Made by a program: the position numbers and the translations under genes. The notes under the pieces were generated by a model, which did not search any database, was not told the origin of the DNA, and saw only the letters and a program-made list of their open reading frames with translations. From NCBI GenBank assembly GCA_028224115.1, contig JAOIVP010000015.1, positions 1 to 14,160 of the forward strand: a stretch of DNA of 14,160 nt, written 5' to 3'. Origin of the DNA: Candidatus Pelagibacter sp. Its GTDB lineage: Bacteria > Pseudomonadota > Alphaproteobacteria > Pelagibacterales > Pelagibacteraceae. Below, one piece after another: positions 1 to 7,641 of the stretch; positions within the stretch are counted from its first letter, which is position 1; each line of letters starts with the position of its first letter.

Positions 1-884
1 CCTGACTCCTCAAGAGAGATTTTTTCTCCTTTAATTAATTTTTGAATGATTATTTTTCCTTTTGCAGAAACTTCCGTACCACCAACTCTATAATCCATAA
101 AAGCATCATAAGTAATCGGAACCCATTTTTTAACAGTATCTAACATTATATCTGCATATACTCTTATTTCATATTGAGCATGGCTGTCAGCTCTTAACCT
201 TAAAAAATTCATTAAATTTAATAAATCTGTTTTCCAATACCACTGGGTATAGGTATTTAATGTTAGATTCATTCTTGCAAGTTCTCTTGCTAAACCTTTT
301 TTATTTTTATCAATAGTCGAACCATCAAATCTTTCATTAAGCATGGTTTCATAATTGTCATAAGTTCTTTCTGAGTCGTTTTTTAAAAGTTCCAAAACTT
401 CTTTTGCTTGTTCACCCTCCAAAACATCTCCTCGTCCTTGTCTGTTACTTGAAGATTGTGCGGCTAGATTTTTGGCACTTGGTAAATAAAATTCCTTGTC
501 TAAAATAGAATATCTTGCCGAGTATTCATTTACGTTTGCTGTTCTGTGTCTAATCCATTGACGAGCAATAAAAATTGGAAGCTTAACATGATATTTGATT
601 TCACACATTTCGAATGGAGTACTATGCCAATGTCTCATTAAGTATTTAATCAAACCTGCGTCTGTTGAAACTTTTTTGGTTCCTTTTCCATAAGAAACTC
701 TGGCTGATTGAACAATTGATGTGTCGTCTCCCATGTAATCAATCACTCTTACAAACCCATGGTCTAAAGCAGGAATTGCTTCATATAAAATATTTTCAAG
801 TGCGGGAGCTGTAACCCTCTTTGTTTGATTCTTTTGTGACTGTTGTTCTTTAATCTCTTGTGATTGTTCGTTAGTTAATTTCAT
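1..884 (-). CDS. thyX: Flavin-dependent thymidylate synthase ThyX (C-terminal end cut by window edge)
   Basis: ThyX makes dTMP from dUMP using methylene-tetrahydrofolate and reduced FAD, in place of the classical ThyA. Reading the minus strand from the ATG at 884-882 gives 294 open codons that run off the window start. The family signature RHRX7S is present as [11 protein letters not shown] (residues 112-122, followed by ARY). The C-terminal dUMP/flavin-binding block appears as [14 protein letters not shown] near residues 228-241. The visible length already matches alphaproteobacterial members (about 290-310 residues), so only a few residues should be missing. A purine-rich AGAAGAG lies about 13 bases before the start, rather far for a ribosome-binding site. 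The gene is transcribed away from ssrA. Identification is firm; the exact 3' end is outside the window. Confidence 0.96.
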   Translation of the reverse strand, partial: MKLTNEQSQEIKEQQSQKNQTKRVTAPALENILYEAIPALDHGFVRVIDYMGDDTSIVQSARVSYGKGTKKVSTDAGLIKYLMRHWHSTPFEMCEIKYHVKLPIFIARQWIRHRTANVNEYSARYSILDKEFYLPSAKNLAAQSSSNRQGRGDVLEGEQAKEVLELLKNDSERTYDNYETMLNERFDGSTIDKNKKGLARELARMNLTLNTYTQWYWKTDLLNLMNFLRLRADSHAQYEIRVYADIMLDTVKKWVPITYDAFMDYRVGGTEVSAKGKIIIQKLIKGEKISLEES

Positions 885-892
885 GATTTTTA

Positions 893-920
893 TTGAATCT
901 CTTCTAAATGCTTTTATATT
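893..920 (+). promoter_or_regulatory. Candidate promoter of ssrA
   Basis: On the plus strand TTGAAT (893-898) and TATATT (915-920) are separated by 16 bases, a reasonable sigma-70 arrangement. This would start transcription near 927, which is exactly where a small hairpin and the expected acceptor-RNA segment begin. The region is AT-rich, so the match could partly be chance, but the agreement with the RNA structure supports it. Confidence 0.5.
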
Positions 921-939
921 AATAATGTTGGTTTTCCAA
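913..939 (-). promoter_or_regulatory. Candidate promoter of thyX, overlapping the ssrA promoter
   Basis: On the minus strand TTGGAA (939-934) and TATAAA (918-913) are 15 bases apart, a shorter spacer than ideal. Transcription would start near 906, leaving a leader of roughly 22 bases before the thyX ATG. The -10 element shares bases with the proposed ssrA -10 (915-920). This is inference from sequence resemblance only. Confidence 0.35.
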
Positions 940-1006
940 CTACGACGATAAACGAATTTCGTAATAACCATTGCGGACGTGGGGGCAGTACCCACCACCT
1001 CCACCA
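927..1006 (+). ncRNA. tmRNA acceptor piece
   Basis: This segment supplies the T arm and the 3' acceptor strand. GTGGG (979-983) pairs with CCCAC (991-995), enclosing a seven-base loop GGCAGTA (984-990). CACCTCC (996-1002), discriminator A1003 and an encoded CCA (1004-1006) follow. A five-pair hairpin GTTGG-TTTT-CCAAC (927-940) lies at the proposed 5' end. The resulting length of about 80 nt is what I would expect for an acceptor RNA of a two-piece tmRNA. The 5' end is inferred, not seen. Confidence 0.85.
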
Positions 1007-1017
1007 TTACAACTTAT
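1007..1017 (+). other. Intervening segment removed from the tmRNA precursor
   Basis: Eleven AT-rich bases lie between the encoded CCA end (1006) and the first G of the acceptor stem (1018). In permuted tmRNA genes this loop is cut out during processing, leaving two RNAs. RNase P should cut before G1018, and 3' processing should expose the CCA. The boundaries follow from base pairing; the processing enzymes are general knowledge. Confidence 0.8.
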
Positions 1018-1099
1018 GGGGGTGAACTAGAATCGACGAGTGACTAAAGGCTATTCTTTCGTTCGGGATTGTTCCACCGTGACGGGCTAATTTATAATT

Positions 1100-1129
1100 G
1101 CTAACGAAAGTTACGCACTTGCTGCCTAA
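1100..1129 (+). other. tmRNA proteolysis-tag reading frame (ANESYALAA)
   Basis: The codons GCT AAC GAA AGT TAC GCA CTT GCT GCC TAA encode ANESYALAA. With the alanine carried by tmRNA itself, the added tag would be ten residues. The hydrophobic ALAA end is the usual ClpXP/SspB-type degron ending. The bases before the resume codon, TAATT (1095-1099), line up with TAGTC before the E. coli resume codon GCA. An in-frame stop at 1088-1090 limits upstream extension. Confidence 0.85.
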
Positions 1130-1159
1130 TTAACTTTGTTAATTAAGTAGACGGGGTTT

Positions 1160-1187
1160 GGGGCACCTGGCAACAGAACGCCCCTTT
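1160..1187 (+). terminator. 3'-end hairpin of the tmRNA, possible intrinsic terminator
   Basis: GGGGC (1160-1164) pairs with GCCCC (1180-1184). Inside it CTG (1167-1169) pairs with CAG (1174-1176), closing a GCAA (GNRA-type) tetraloop. Only three T residues follow before CTAATATT, so it may serve mainly as a stable 3' structure of the RNA. It ends 20 bases before the stop codon of the convergent ppdK. Confidence 0.5.
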
Positions 1188-1203
1188 CTAATATTAAATA
1201 TAT

Positions 1204-3861
1204 TTATTTTTTTAATTCTGCTTGAGCGGCAGCAAGTCTTGCAATAGGAACTCTATAGGGTGAACAAGAAACATAATTTAGACCAACCCTAGAGCAAAAC
1301 TCAATACTTTTAGGATCACCACCATGTTCTCCACAAATTCCAAGTTTCAATCTTTTATTTTGGCTTTTTCCCTTTTCAACAGCAATTTCAACTAAATCTG
1401 CAACCCCATCATCTATTGAAACAAATGGGTCAACTGAAAATATTTTATTGTCTAAATAATCATTTAAAAATTTTCCACTATCATCTCTACTAATTCCAAA
1501 TGTTGTTTGCGTTAAATCATTAGTTCCAAAACTAAAAAACTCCGCATGTTTTGCAATTTCTTTAGCTTTTATTGCAGCTCTTGGAAGTTCAATCATTGTT
1601 CCAACCATAAATTCTATTTTGATTTTATGTTCTTTTTGAACTTTACTAGCAATGTTAATTACTAAATCTTTCATTATTTTAATTTCAGCTTCAGTAGACA
1701 CTAAAGGAATCATAATTTCTGGAAATGCTGATTTAATTTTTTTCTTTTTTAATTCAGCTAATGCTTCAAAAATAGCTCTACATTGCATTTCATAAATCTC
1801 TGGAAAAGATATACCAAGTCTACAACCTCTATGACCTAACATTGGGTTTTGCTCATGTAATTCCTCTATTCTAGATTCAACTTCTTTTACTGGAAGACTT
1901 ACAACATTTGCCACTTCATTAATTTCTTTTTCAGTACGAGGTAAAAATTCATGAAGAGGTGGATCTAACAAACGTACTGTAACGGGCAAACCACTCATAA
2001 TTTTAAAAATTTCTACAAAATCTTTTTTTTGGTGAGGTAAAAGTTTTTCAAGTGCTTTAGCTCTATCTTCTTTAGTTTTAGATAAAATCATTTCACGAAC
2101 AGATAAAATTCTTTCTTCATCAAAAAACATATGCTCTGTCCTACAAAGACCAATACCTTCTGCTCCAAAATCTTTAGCTGTTTTTGTATCTTTTGGTGTC
2201 TCTGAATTAGTTCTAATATTTAATTTTCTAAAATTATCTGCCCATGACATTAATTTTGAAAAATCACCAGAAATCTCTGGCTTAACTGTTGCAACACTTC
2301 CTGATATAACTCTACCTGTAGATCCATCAATCGTTATAACTTCACCTTCTTTTATTTCTATTGATGAAGTTTTAAATGATTTATTCTCATAATTAATATC
2401 AATTTCACTTGAACCAGAAACACATGGTCTACCCATTCCTCTTGCAACAACAGCTGCATGACTTGTCATTCCTCCTCTTGCGGTCAAAATCCCTTTGGCT
2501 GCGTGCATACCTTGAATATCCTCTGGTGATGTTTCCACTCTAACTAAAATTGTATCTTGCATCATCCCTGTTAATCTCTCGGCTTCTTCTGAAGTAAAAA
2601 CTACCTTTCCACTAGCGGCACCTGGAGATGCTGGTAAACCGTTAGCTATAACATTTATTGAACTTTTTTCGTCCAATGTTGGATGAAGTAAAGTATCTAA
2701 AGAACTAGGATCAATTCTTAGGACAGCTTCTTTTTTTGAAATTAATTTTTCTTTAACCATGTCTACAGCAATCTTTACCGCTGATTTAGCAGTTCTTTTT
2801 CCAGATCTTGTTTGTAGCATCCATAGTTTTTTATTTTCAACTGTAAATTCAACATCTTGCATGTCTCTATAATGTTTTTCTAATTTTTTTAAAATTTTAT
2901 GAAGTTGCTTGTAAACATTTGGCATAACTTCTTCCATTGATGGAGCTTTTACTTTTGCTTGTTGTCTTGCTTTTTTTGTTATGTATTGAGGCGTTCTAGT
3001 TCCAGCCACCACATCTTCACCTTGAGCATTTATTAAATATTCTCCATAAATCTCATTCAGTCCATTTGAAGGATTTCTAGTAAATACTACACCCGTTGCA
3101 CAATCTTCACCCATGTTACCAAAAACCATTGATTGAACATTTACTGCTGTACCCCACTCAGCAGGAATTTGATTTAATTTTCTGTAAACTTTTGCTCTGT
3201 TGCTTTCCCAGGATAAAAATACTGCACTAATTGCTCCAAGTAATTGCTGATAAACATCTTGAGGAAAGTCTTTTTTGGTTTTTTCTTTAACTGTTCTTTT
3301 AAAATCAACTATTAAACCATCCCAATCACCCTCATCTAGATCAGTATCTAAAAGAACTCCTTTTGTAAGTTTATAATTTTCTATTAATTCCTCAAAATAA
3401 TAACCTTCGACTCCCATTACTACATTTCCGTACATTTGAATAAATCTTCTATAGCTATCTTTAGCAAATCTTCCATTGGAGGTTTTTAAAGCTAAGGCAT
3501 TAACAGTTTTATCATTTAAACCTAAATTTAAAATTGTATCCATCATTCCTGGCATTGACACTCTGGCTCCTGATCTCACTGAAAGTAACAAAGGGTTTTT
3601 TAAATCACCAAATTTTTTACCAACATCTTTTTCAATAATCTTTAATTCTTTTTTTATCTGAGCAACTAAGTTTTTATTTAATTTTTTTTTATCTTTATAA
3701 AAAAGTTCACATACCTTTGTTGAAATAGTAAATCCTGGTGGAACTGGTAGGCCCATTCTTCCCATTTCAGATAAATTTGCACCTTTGCCCCCTAAAAAAT
3801 TTTTAGGATTTTTTATTTTTTTACTATCTTTAGATTTAAAATTTAGAATTAGTTTTTTCAT
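1204..3861 (-). CDS. ppdK: Pyruvate, phosphate dikinase
   Basis: A cytoplasmic enzyme that interconverts pyruvate + ATP + Pi and phosphoenolpyruvate + AMP + PPi; in a heterotroph it links pyruvate to gluconeogenesis or works as a PPi-dependent glycolytic step. The 885 residues match the family length. The order is: N-terminal ATP-grasp domain with GGKGANLSEM (24-33), the swivelling phosphohistidine domain with GGMTSHAAVVAR (463-474, His468 carrying the phosphate), and the C-terminal PEP/pyruvate barrel with MLGHRGCRLG (674-683), FSFGTNDLTQ (776-785) and GICGEHGGDP (841-850, Cys843 the likely general acid). It is the last gene of the peptidase-glyQ-glyS-ppdK run; its ATG overlaps the glyS stop as ATGA, indicating translational coupling. 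Its tail faces ssrA. Confidence 0.98.
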   Translation of the reverse strand: MKKLILNFKSKDSKKIKNPKNFLGGKGANLSEMGRMGLPVPPGFTISTKVCELFYKDKKKLNKNLVAQIKKELKIIEKDVGKKFGDLKNPLLLSVRSGARVSMPGMMDTILNLGLNDKTVNALALKTSNGRFAKDSYRRFIQMYGNVVMGVEGYYFEELIENYKLTKGVLLDTDLDEGDWDGLIVDFKRTVKEKTKKDFPQDVYQQLLGAISAVFLSWESNRAKVYRKLNQIPAEWGTAVNVQSMVFGNMGEDCATGVVFTRNPSNGLNEIYGEYLINAQGEDVVAGTRTPQYITKKARQQAKVKAPSMEEVMPNVYKQLHKILKKLEKHYRDMQDVEFTVENKKLWMLQTRSGKRTAKSAVKIAVDMVKEKLISKKEAVLRIDPSSLDTLLHPTLDEKSSINVIANGLPASPGAASGKVVFTSEEAERLTGMMQDTILVRVETSPEDIQGMHAAKGILTARGGMTSHAAVVARGMGRPCVSGSSEIDINYENKSFKTSSIEIKEGEVITIDGSTGRVISGSVATVKPEISGDFSKLMSWADNFRKLNIRTNSETPKDTKTAKDFGAEGIGLCRTEHMFFDEERILSVREMILSKTKEDRAKALEKLLPHQKKDFVEIFKIMSGLPVTVRLLDPPLHEFLPRTEKEINEVANVVSLPVKEVESRIEELHEQNPMLGHRGCRLGISFPEIYEMQCRAIFEALAELKKKKIKSAFPEIMIPLVSTEAEIKIMKDLVINIASKVQKEHKIKIEFMVGTMIELPRAAIKAKEIAKHAEFFSFGTNDLTQTTFGISRDDSGKFLNDYLDNKIFSVDPFVSIDDGVADLVEIAVEKGKSQNKRLKLGICGEHGGDPKSIEFCSRVGLNYVSCSPYRVPIARLAAAQAELKK

Positions 3862-5927
3862 TGAAGGGAATCGATTAAAGAAAAATTAACATAATATTCA
3901 AACGTTTTACATAACATTTGAATTAGTTCCAGCCTGTTTTTTTTAATTGTGATATCCTCATCGTTTACAATCACATTGTCAAAAAAATCAAAAATTACTT
4001 TTTTTGACTCAGCTAAATTATTGATAGATTGTTCAAAATCCTCATCTTTATTAATACTTCGAAAATACTTACTAAGTTCATTAATCTTTTTATATAAGTT
4101 TTTCTCAAACTCAGTTTTGAAAATACCAGGGTCAGTTGTATTTGATAATTCAAGGTTTTTGTCTTTTAATTCACTCTCTAATATACTTGAGGCTCTTTTG
4201 TAACTTGAGATTAAATCTACCCCATTAGGTTTATTAACAAATTTGTTTAAACTTTTAGCCTTACCAAAAATAACCACTGACTGATCTAAATTAAACGAAC
4301 TTGTTGAAGCTAAAATAATATCACTACGAATTTTCTCTTCTTTCATATAAAATTTCAATCTATCCATCAAAAAACTGATTAATTCGTTTTGAAGAGATTT
4401 ATTTTCAAATTCAAAACCTTGATCCAAATACAAGCCTGTAGAATAACTAATTAAATCTCTTATTTTAAAATCTTTTTTATTTTCAACTATTGTTTTAATT
4501 ACTCCCAAGGCCAATCTTCTTAGAGCAAATGGGTCTTTGGAACTTGTTGGTTTTTGATTTATTCCAAAAAAACCAACTAAGGTGTCTATTTTATCAGCTA
4601 ATGATAATGCCACACTATATGGCTTTTTGGGTACTTTTGAATTTAATCCAGCTGGCAAATATTGTTCACTTATTGCTTTACAAACATCTTTCTCAAAGCC
4701 TTGTGCTTCTGCAAAATAACCACCCATAATTCCCTGAAGCTCTGGAAATTCTCCAACAAGCTCAGAGACTAAATCAACTTTACAGATGGATGCAGATAGT
4801 TCAACCTTGTCTTTACTTATTAGCAATTCATCGGAAAGCATACCGCCAAGCTTTCTCATTCTTTGAACTTTATCAAAATATGTTCCCAACCCTTTAAAAT
4901 AATTCATAGATTTTAGACTTGAAACTCTTTTAACTAAATTTTGTGATTTATCTTTTTGCCAAAAAAACTCAGCATCACTTAATCTAGCTTCTACAACTCT
5001 TTCATTTCCAAGTTTTATTAAACCACTCCTGTCATGCTTATTAGTTACAACTAAAAATTCATTAGTAATATTTCCCTTTTTATCAAAAGTTGGAAAATAT
5101 TTTTGGTGGTGTTGCATAGTAATCATTAAAATTTCTTTAGGAATATTTAGAAATTTTCTATCAAATTCACACAATATAACGTTAGGTTGATCTGTTAGGT
5201 CAACAACTTCATCAAGTAACCTGGAATTATCTTCAATTAATATATTTTTCTTCTTTGAAATTTCATTTAATTTTTTTTCTATTAAATTTTTTCTTTGATT
5301 ATGGTCAATGATAATATTTAATTTTTTAAAAAAATTATTATAATCTTTGAAATCAATAAATATTTTTTTCTTTTCCTCAAATTCTTTATCTATAAATGTT
5401 GAATTTGAAGAAGTTAAATGATGAAAATTAAAAGTTAATTTTTTTCTATCAAAAATTGCGAGAATTGATTTTAACGGTCTACCCCAATTTAAACTAAAAT
5501 CACTCCATCTCATTGATTTTTTCCACTGAATTTTTTGTAATATTAAAGGTACCAATTCCTCTAATAAATCTTGAGTATTAAGCTTTTTTGATTTTGTTTT
5601 AAAAAAATAAAACTCTCCTTTATCTGTTGCTTTCTTAAAAAGATCTTTTTTAAAAATATTATTTGATCTCATAAAACCTTCTAACGCTAGTTCTGGAGCT
5701 TTTATACTTGGGCCCTTGATTTCTTCAGATTTTAAAATTATTTGTTTTTGCAGGCCTTCAAATAAAATGATTAGTCTATTAGGTGTTGAAAATGACGAGC
5801 TTTTTTTAAATAAAATAAACTTTTCATTAAATGATTTAATAAAACTATTTAATAAAACTTCTCTTAAATTCTTTTGAAGGGTCGAAGGTATTTCTTCACT
5901 AAATAATTCTAAAAAAAATTCTGACAT
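3858..5927 (-). CDS. glyS: Glycine--tRNA ligase beta subunit
   Basis: Beta subunit of the bacterial alpha2beta2-type glycyl-tRNA synthetase, needed for tRNA(Gly) recognition. The 689 residues equal the usual length. Recognisable blocks are the N-terminal FLELFSEEIPS (5-15), the HHQKYFPTFD segment (273-282), CKVDLVSELVGEFPELQGIMGGYFAEAQG (382-410, quoted in part: EFPELQG at 393-399) and KPTSSKDPFALRR (459-471). The C-terminal part is the less conserved DALR-type anticodon-binding region. The ATG directly abuts the glyQ stop (TAGATG), and the gene ends overlapping ppdK by four bases, so the subunits are probably co-translated from one mRNA. Base composition is even more AT-rich than the neighbours in the middle of the gene, as expected for its variable region. 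Confidence 0.97.
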   Translation of the reverse strand: MSEFFLELFSEEIPSTLQKNLREVLLNSFIKSFNEKFILFKKSSSFSTPNRLIILFEGLQKQIILKSEEIKGPSIKAPELALEGFMRSNNIFKKDLFKKATDKGEFYFFKTKSKKLNTQDLLEELVPLILQKIQWKKSMRWSDFSLNWGRPLKSILAIFDRKKLTFNFHHLTSSNSTFIDKEFEEKKKIFIDFKDYNNFFKKLNIIIDHNQRKNLIEKKLNEISKKKNILIEDNSRLLDEVVDLTDQPNVILCEFDRKFLNIPKEILMITMQHHQKYFPTFDKKGNITNEFLVVTNKHDRSGLIKLGNERVVEARLSDAEFFWQKDKSQNLVKRVSSLKSMNYFKGLGTYFDKVQRMRKLGGMLSDELLISKDKVELSASICKVDLVSELVGEFPELQGIMGGYFAEAQGFEKDVCKAISEQYLPAGLNSKVPKKPYSVALSLADKIDTLVGFFGINQKPTSSKDPFALRRLALGVIKTIVENKKDFKIRDLISYSTGLYLDQGFEFENKSLQNELISFLMDRLKFYMKEEKIRSDIILASTSSFNLDQSVVIFGKAKSLNKFVNKPNGVDLISSYKRASSILESELKDKNLELSNTTDPGIFKTEFEKNLYKKINELSKYFRSINKDEDFEQSINNLAESKKVIFDFFDNVIVNDEDITIKKNRLELIQMLCKTFEYYVNFSLIDSLQ

Positions 5928-6833
5928 CTAGCTTTGACTATTTAACCAAATACCTGCAGCAGCTTTAGTAATATCTCTAATTCTGCCTATATATCCGGCC
6001 CTTTGAGCAACACTAATTGCTCCTCTAGCATCTAAAATATTAAATATGTGACTTGCCTTTAGGCATTGATCATACGCTGGTAGTGATACATTTTTTTCTA
6101 CAAGAGATTTGGCTTCAAGCTCAATCATATCAAACATTTTAAATAAACTATCAATATTTGCATGTTCAAAGTTATATGCAGAAAATTCTTTTTCTGCTTG
6201 ATGAAAAACATCATGATATTTTACTCCTTCATCATTCCAAATAAGGTCATAAACATTTTTTTGTTGTTGGGTAAACATACAAATTCTTTCTAATCCATAT
6301 GTAATCTCAACTGATACAGGTTTACATTCAAATCCTGCCATTTGCTGAAAGTATGTGAATTGTGTAATCTCCATACCATCACACCAAACTTCCCAACCTA
6401 AACCTGCGGCACCGAGAGTTGGGCTTTCCCAATCATCTTCTACAAATCTAATATCATGTTCCTTATGATCAATACCGATTAATGACAAGCTATTTAAATA
6501 TAATTTTTTTATATTATCTGGTGAAGGTTTAATCAAAACTTGAAACTGATAATAGTGCTGTAGTCGATTTGGATTATCACCATACCTTCCATCTGTTGGT
6601 CTTCTTGATGGCTGAACATAAGCAGCCTTCCAATGCTTTGGACCTAGCGATCTAAGCGTAGTTGCTGGATGAAAAGTACCAGCCCCAACTTCCATATCGT
6701 AGGGCTGTAAAATAATACAACCATGTTTACTCCAGAATTTTTGAAGATTTAGAATTGTATCTTGAAATGATTGAAATTTTTGTTTTGGTTTTTTTAATTT
6801 AGAAACCATATCTTTGCCAGATTGACCTTTCAT
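5928..6833 (-). CDS. glyQ: Glycine--tRNA ligase alpha subunit
   Basis: Catalytic (class II) subunit of bacterial glycyl-tRNA synthetase. The 301 residues contain long conserved blocks: [20 protein letters not shown] (46-65), [20 protein letters not shown] (72-91), [15 protein letters not shown] (93-107), [20 protein letters not shown] (145-164) and EITYGLER (176-183). The start is uncertain. The ATG at 6833 overlaps the upstream peptidase gene by 35 bases and gives an N terminus about 14 residues longer than E. coli GlyQ. The ATG at 6809 (Met9) gives an 11-base overlap and a more usual length. Neither has a well-placed Shine-Dalgarno. The product identity is not in doubt. Confidence 0.97.
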   Translation of the reverse strand: MKGQSGKDMVSKLKKPKQKFQSFQDTILNLQKFWSKHGCIILQPYDMEVGAGTFHPATTLRSLGPKHWKAAYVQPSRRPTDGRYGDNPNRLQHYYQFQVLIKPSPDNIKKLYLNSLSLIGIDHKEHDIRFVEDDWESPTLGAAGLGWEVWCDGMEITQFTYFQQMAGFECKPVSVEITYGLERICMFTQQQKNVYDLIWNDEGVKYHDVFHQAEKEFSAYNFEHANIDSLFKMFDMIELEAKSLVEKNVSLPAYDQCLKASHIFNILDARGAISVAQRAGYIGRIRDITKAAAGIWLNSQS

Positions 6834-7605
6834 CTAAAATGTTGGCTAATTGATCCACTTGGTTACTAGAAGAAGAAAGTTTTTGACTTAACCACCCTTT
6901 AGTTTTTTCAAATTTTTTAATAACAACATCATTACCAAATTTTTCTTTTAGAATTTGATGAGCATCACCTACCCCATCTATTAATCCTAGTTCTTTAGCT
7001 TTACTACCTGACCAAAATTCTCCTGAAAAAAGTTCTACTTCAGATTTATTTAATTTAGTTCCTCTGCTTTTTTCTACTACATCTATAAAATCTTTGTGTA
7101 AATCTAACTGAATTTTTTTTAATCTTTCTATATCTTCATTTTTTTCTTCTAAAAATGGATCTAAAGTACTTTTATTCTTACCAGCTGTGTGAACTCTTCT
7201 TTCAACACCAATTTTCTTAATCAATTCTGTAAATCCAAATGAAGAATAAATAACTCCAATAGAGCCAATGATTGAGCTTGAATTTGCATAAATTTCATCT
7301 CCAGCACATGAGATTAAGTATCCACCCGATGCAGCAACATCTTCAGCAAATACAATTACTTTTTTTTTATTCTTTTTAGCTTCCTGTCTAATAAAACTAT
7401 AAATTAAATGTGATTGAACTGGTGATCCTCCAGGAGAATTAATAGTTATTGCAACACAAGATGCTTTTTTAAGAGAAAAAGCCTTTTTTATAATTTCTTC
7501 TTGGCCAGCAAAATCTATACCTTGTTTAAATTTTCCAGCATTTCCTATAACGCCACTCAGTTTTATATGGGCTACAGTCTTTTTCTTTTTAAAAAAAGAG
7601 AACAT
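6799..7605 (-). CDS. S49 family serine peptidase (SppA/SohB-like)
   Basis: A ClpP-fold serine peptidase of the signal peptide peptidase A / SohB family, which in characterised members digests membrane-associated or signal peptides with a Ser-Lys dyad. The likely nucleophile is Ser93 in [11 protein letters not shown] (89-99). The likely general base is Lys145 (or Lys143) in [11 protein letters not shown] (141-151). INSPGGSP (55-62) and SSIIGSIGV (110-118) are also typical. At 268 residues it is a single-domain short form. The N terminus [10 protein letters not shown] is basic with no clear transmembrane helix, so any membrane contact would be peripheral. It heads the glyQS-ppdK run, with a good Shine-Dalgarno AAGGA six bases before the ATG. 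Substrate unknown; I avoid choosing between sppA and sohB. Confidence 0.9.
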   Translation of the reverse strand: MFSFFKKKKTVAHIKLSGVIGNAGKFKQGIDFAGQEEIIKKAFSLKKASCVAITINSPGGSPVQSHLIYSFIRQEAKKNKKKVIVFAEDVAASGGYLISCAGDEIYANSSSIIGSIGVIYSSFGFTELIKKIGVERRVHTAGKNKSTLDPFLEEKNEDIERLKKIQLDLHKDFIDVVEKSRGTKLNKSEVELFSGEFWSGSKAKELGLIDGVGDAHQILKEKFGNDVVIKKFEKTKGWLSQKLSSSSNQVDQLANILDERSIWQRYGF

Positions 7606-7611
7606 TTTTAA

Positions 7612-7616
7612 TCCTT
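7612..7616 (-). promoter_or_regulatory. Ribosome-binding site of the S49 peptidase gene
   Basis: AAGGA lies six bases upstream of the ATG at 7605. It is one of the few well-formed Shine-Dalgarno sequences in this window and fixes the start of the operon's first gene. Confidence 0.7.
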
Positions 7617-7641
7617 ATAGAATTATTAATTGAATATATTA

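Larger units (their letters stand above)
927..1187 (+). ncRNA. ssrA: Two-piece (circularly permuted) tmRNA gene, precursor extent
   Basis: tmRNA with SmpB rescues stalled ribosomes and tags the nascent peptide for proteolysis. The order is permuted: the 3' tRNA-like half, ending in CCA at 1004-1006, lies upstream of the 5' half, which starts at 1018. The halves pair with each other. GGGGGTG (1018-1024) pairs with CACCTCC (996-1002), including a G3-U wobble, the alanine identity element. The P2 helix joins TTCGTT (1058-1063) to AACGAA (951-956), and GG-TATT (1049-1055) to AATA-CC (963-969) with one mismatch. The coding half opens with the usual tmRNA block GGGG-TG...TCGACG. This form is known from alphaproteobacteria and a few other lineages. 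The 5' limit is inferred from the promoter and a hairpin; the 3' limit from the final GC-rich hairpin. The gene sits between divergent thyX and convergent ppdK. Confidence 0.93.
1018..1187 (+). ncRNA. tmRNA coding piece
   Basis: This mRNA-like half begins with the 5' acceptor strand (1018-1024) and the conserved D-domain-like block containing TCGACG (1033-1038). It then enters P2, carries the tag reading frame (1100-1129), an eight-pair hairpin TAATTAAC/GTTAATTA with a TTT loop (1127-1145), and ends with a GC-rich hairpin (1160-1184). I could not draw a convincing PK1 upstream of the tag by eye. The exact 3' end after the last hairpin is a guess within a few bases. Confidence 0.87.

Noticed and set aside
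973..1006. T-arm and CCA taken as an ordinary tRNA gene
   Set aside because: There is no anticodon arm or 5' acceptor strand upstream; the complementary 5' strand lies downstream at 1018-1024, which is the permuted tmRNA arrangement.
1004..1030. tmRNA 3' end as an integration (att) site
   Set aside because: ssrA ends are common phage targets, but no integrase, duplicated tmRNA end or foreign-looking gene is nearby.
3476..3661. Plus-strand open frame inside ppdK
   Set aside because: It lies wholly antisense to strongly conserved ppdK sequence and its translation has no recognisable motif; low GC and the codon bias of ppdK explain it. Similar frames antisense to glyS (3949-4203, 4529-4729), dxs (10772-10975, 11225-11407), aroC and the prenyl synthase were dropped for the same reason.
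6834..6900. Glycine riboswitch or T-box upstream of glyQ
   Set aside because: The sequence upstream of glyQ is coding sequence of the peptidase gene, with no leader space and no T-box or glycine-aptamer-like structure visible.
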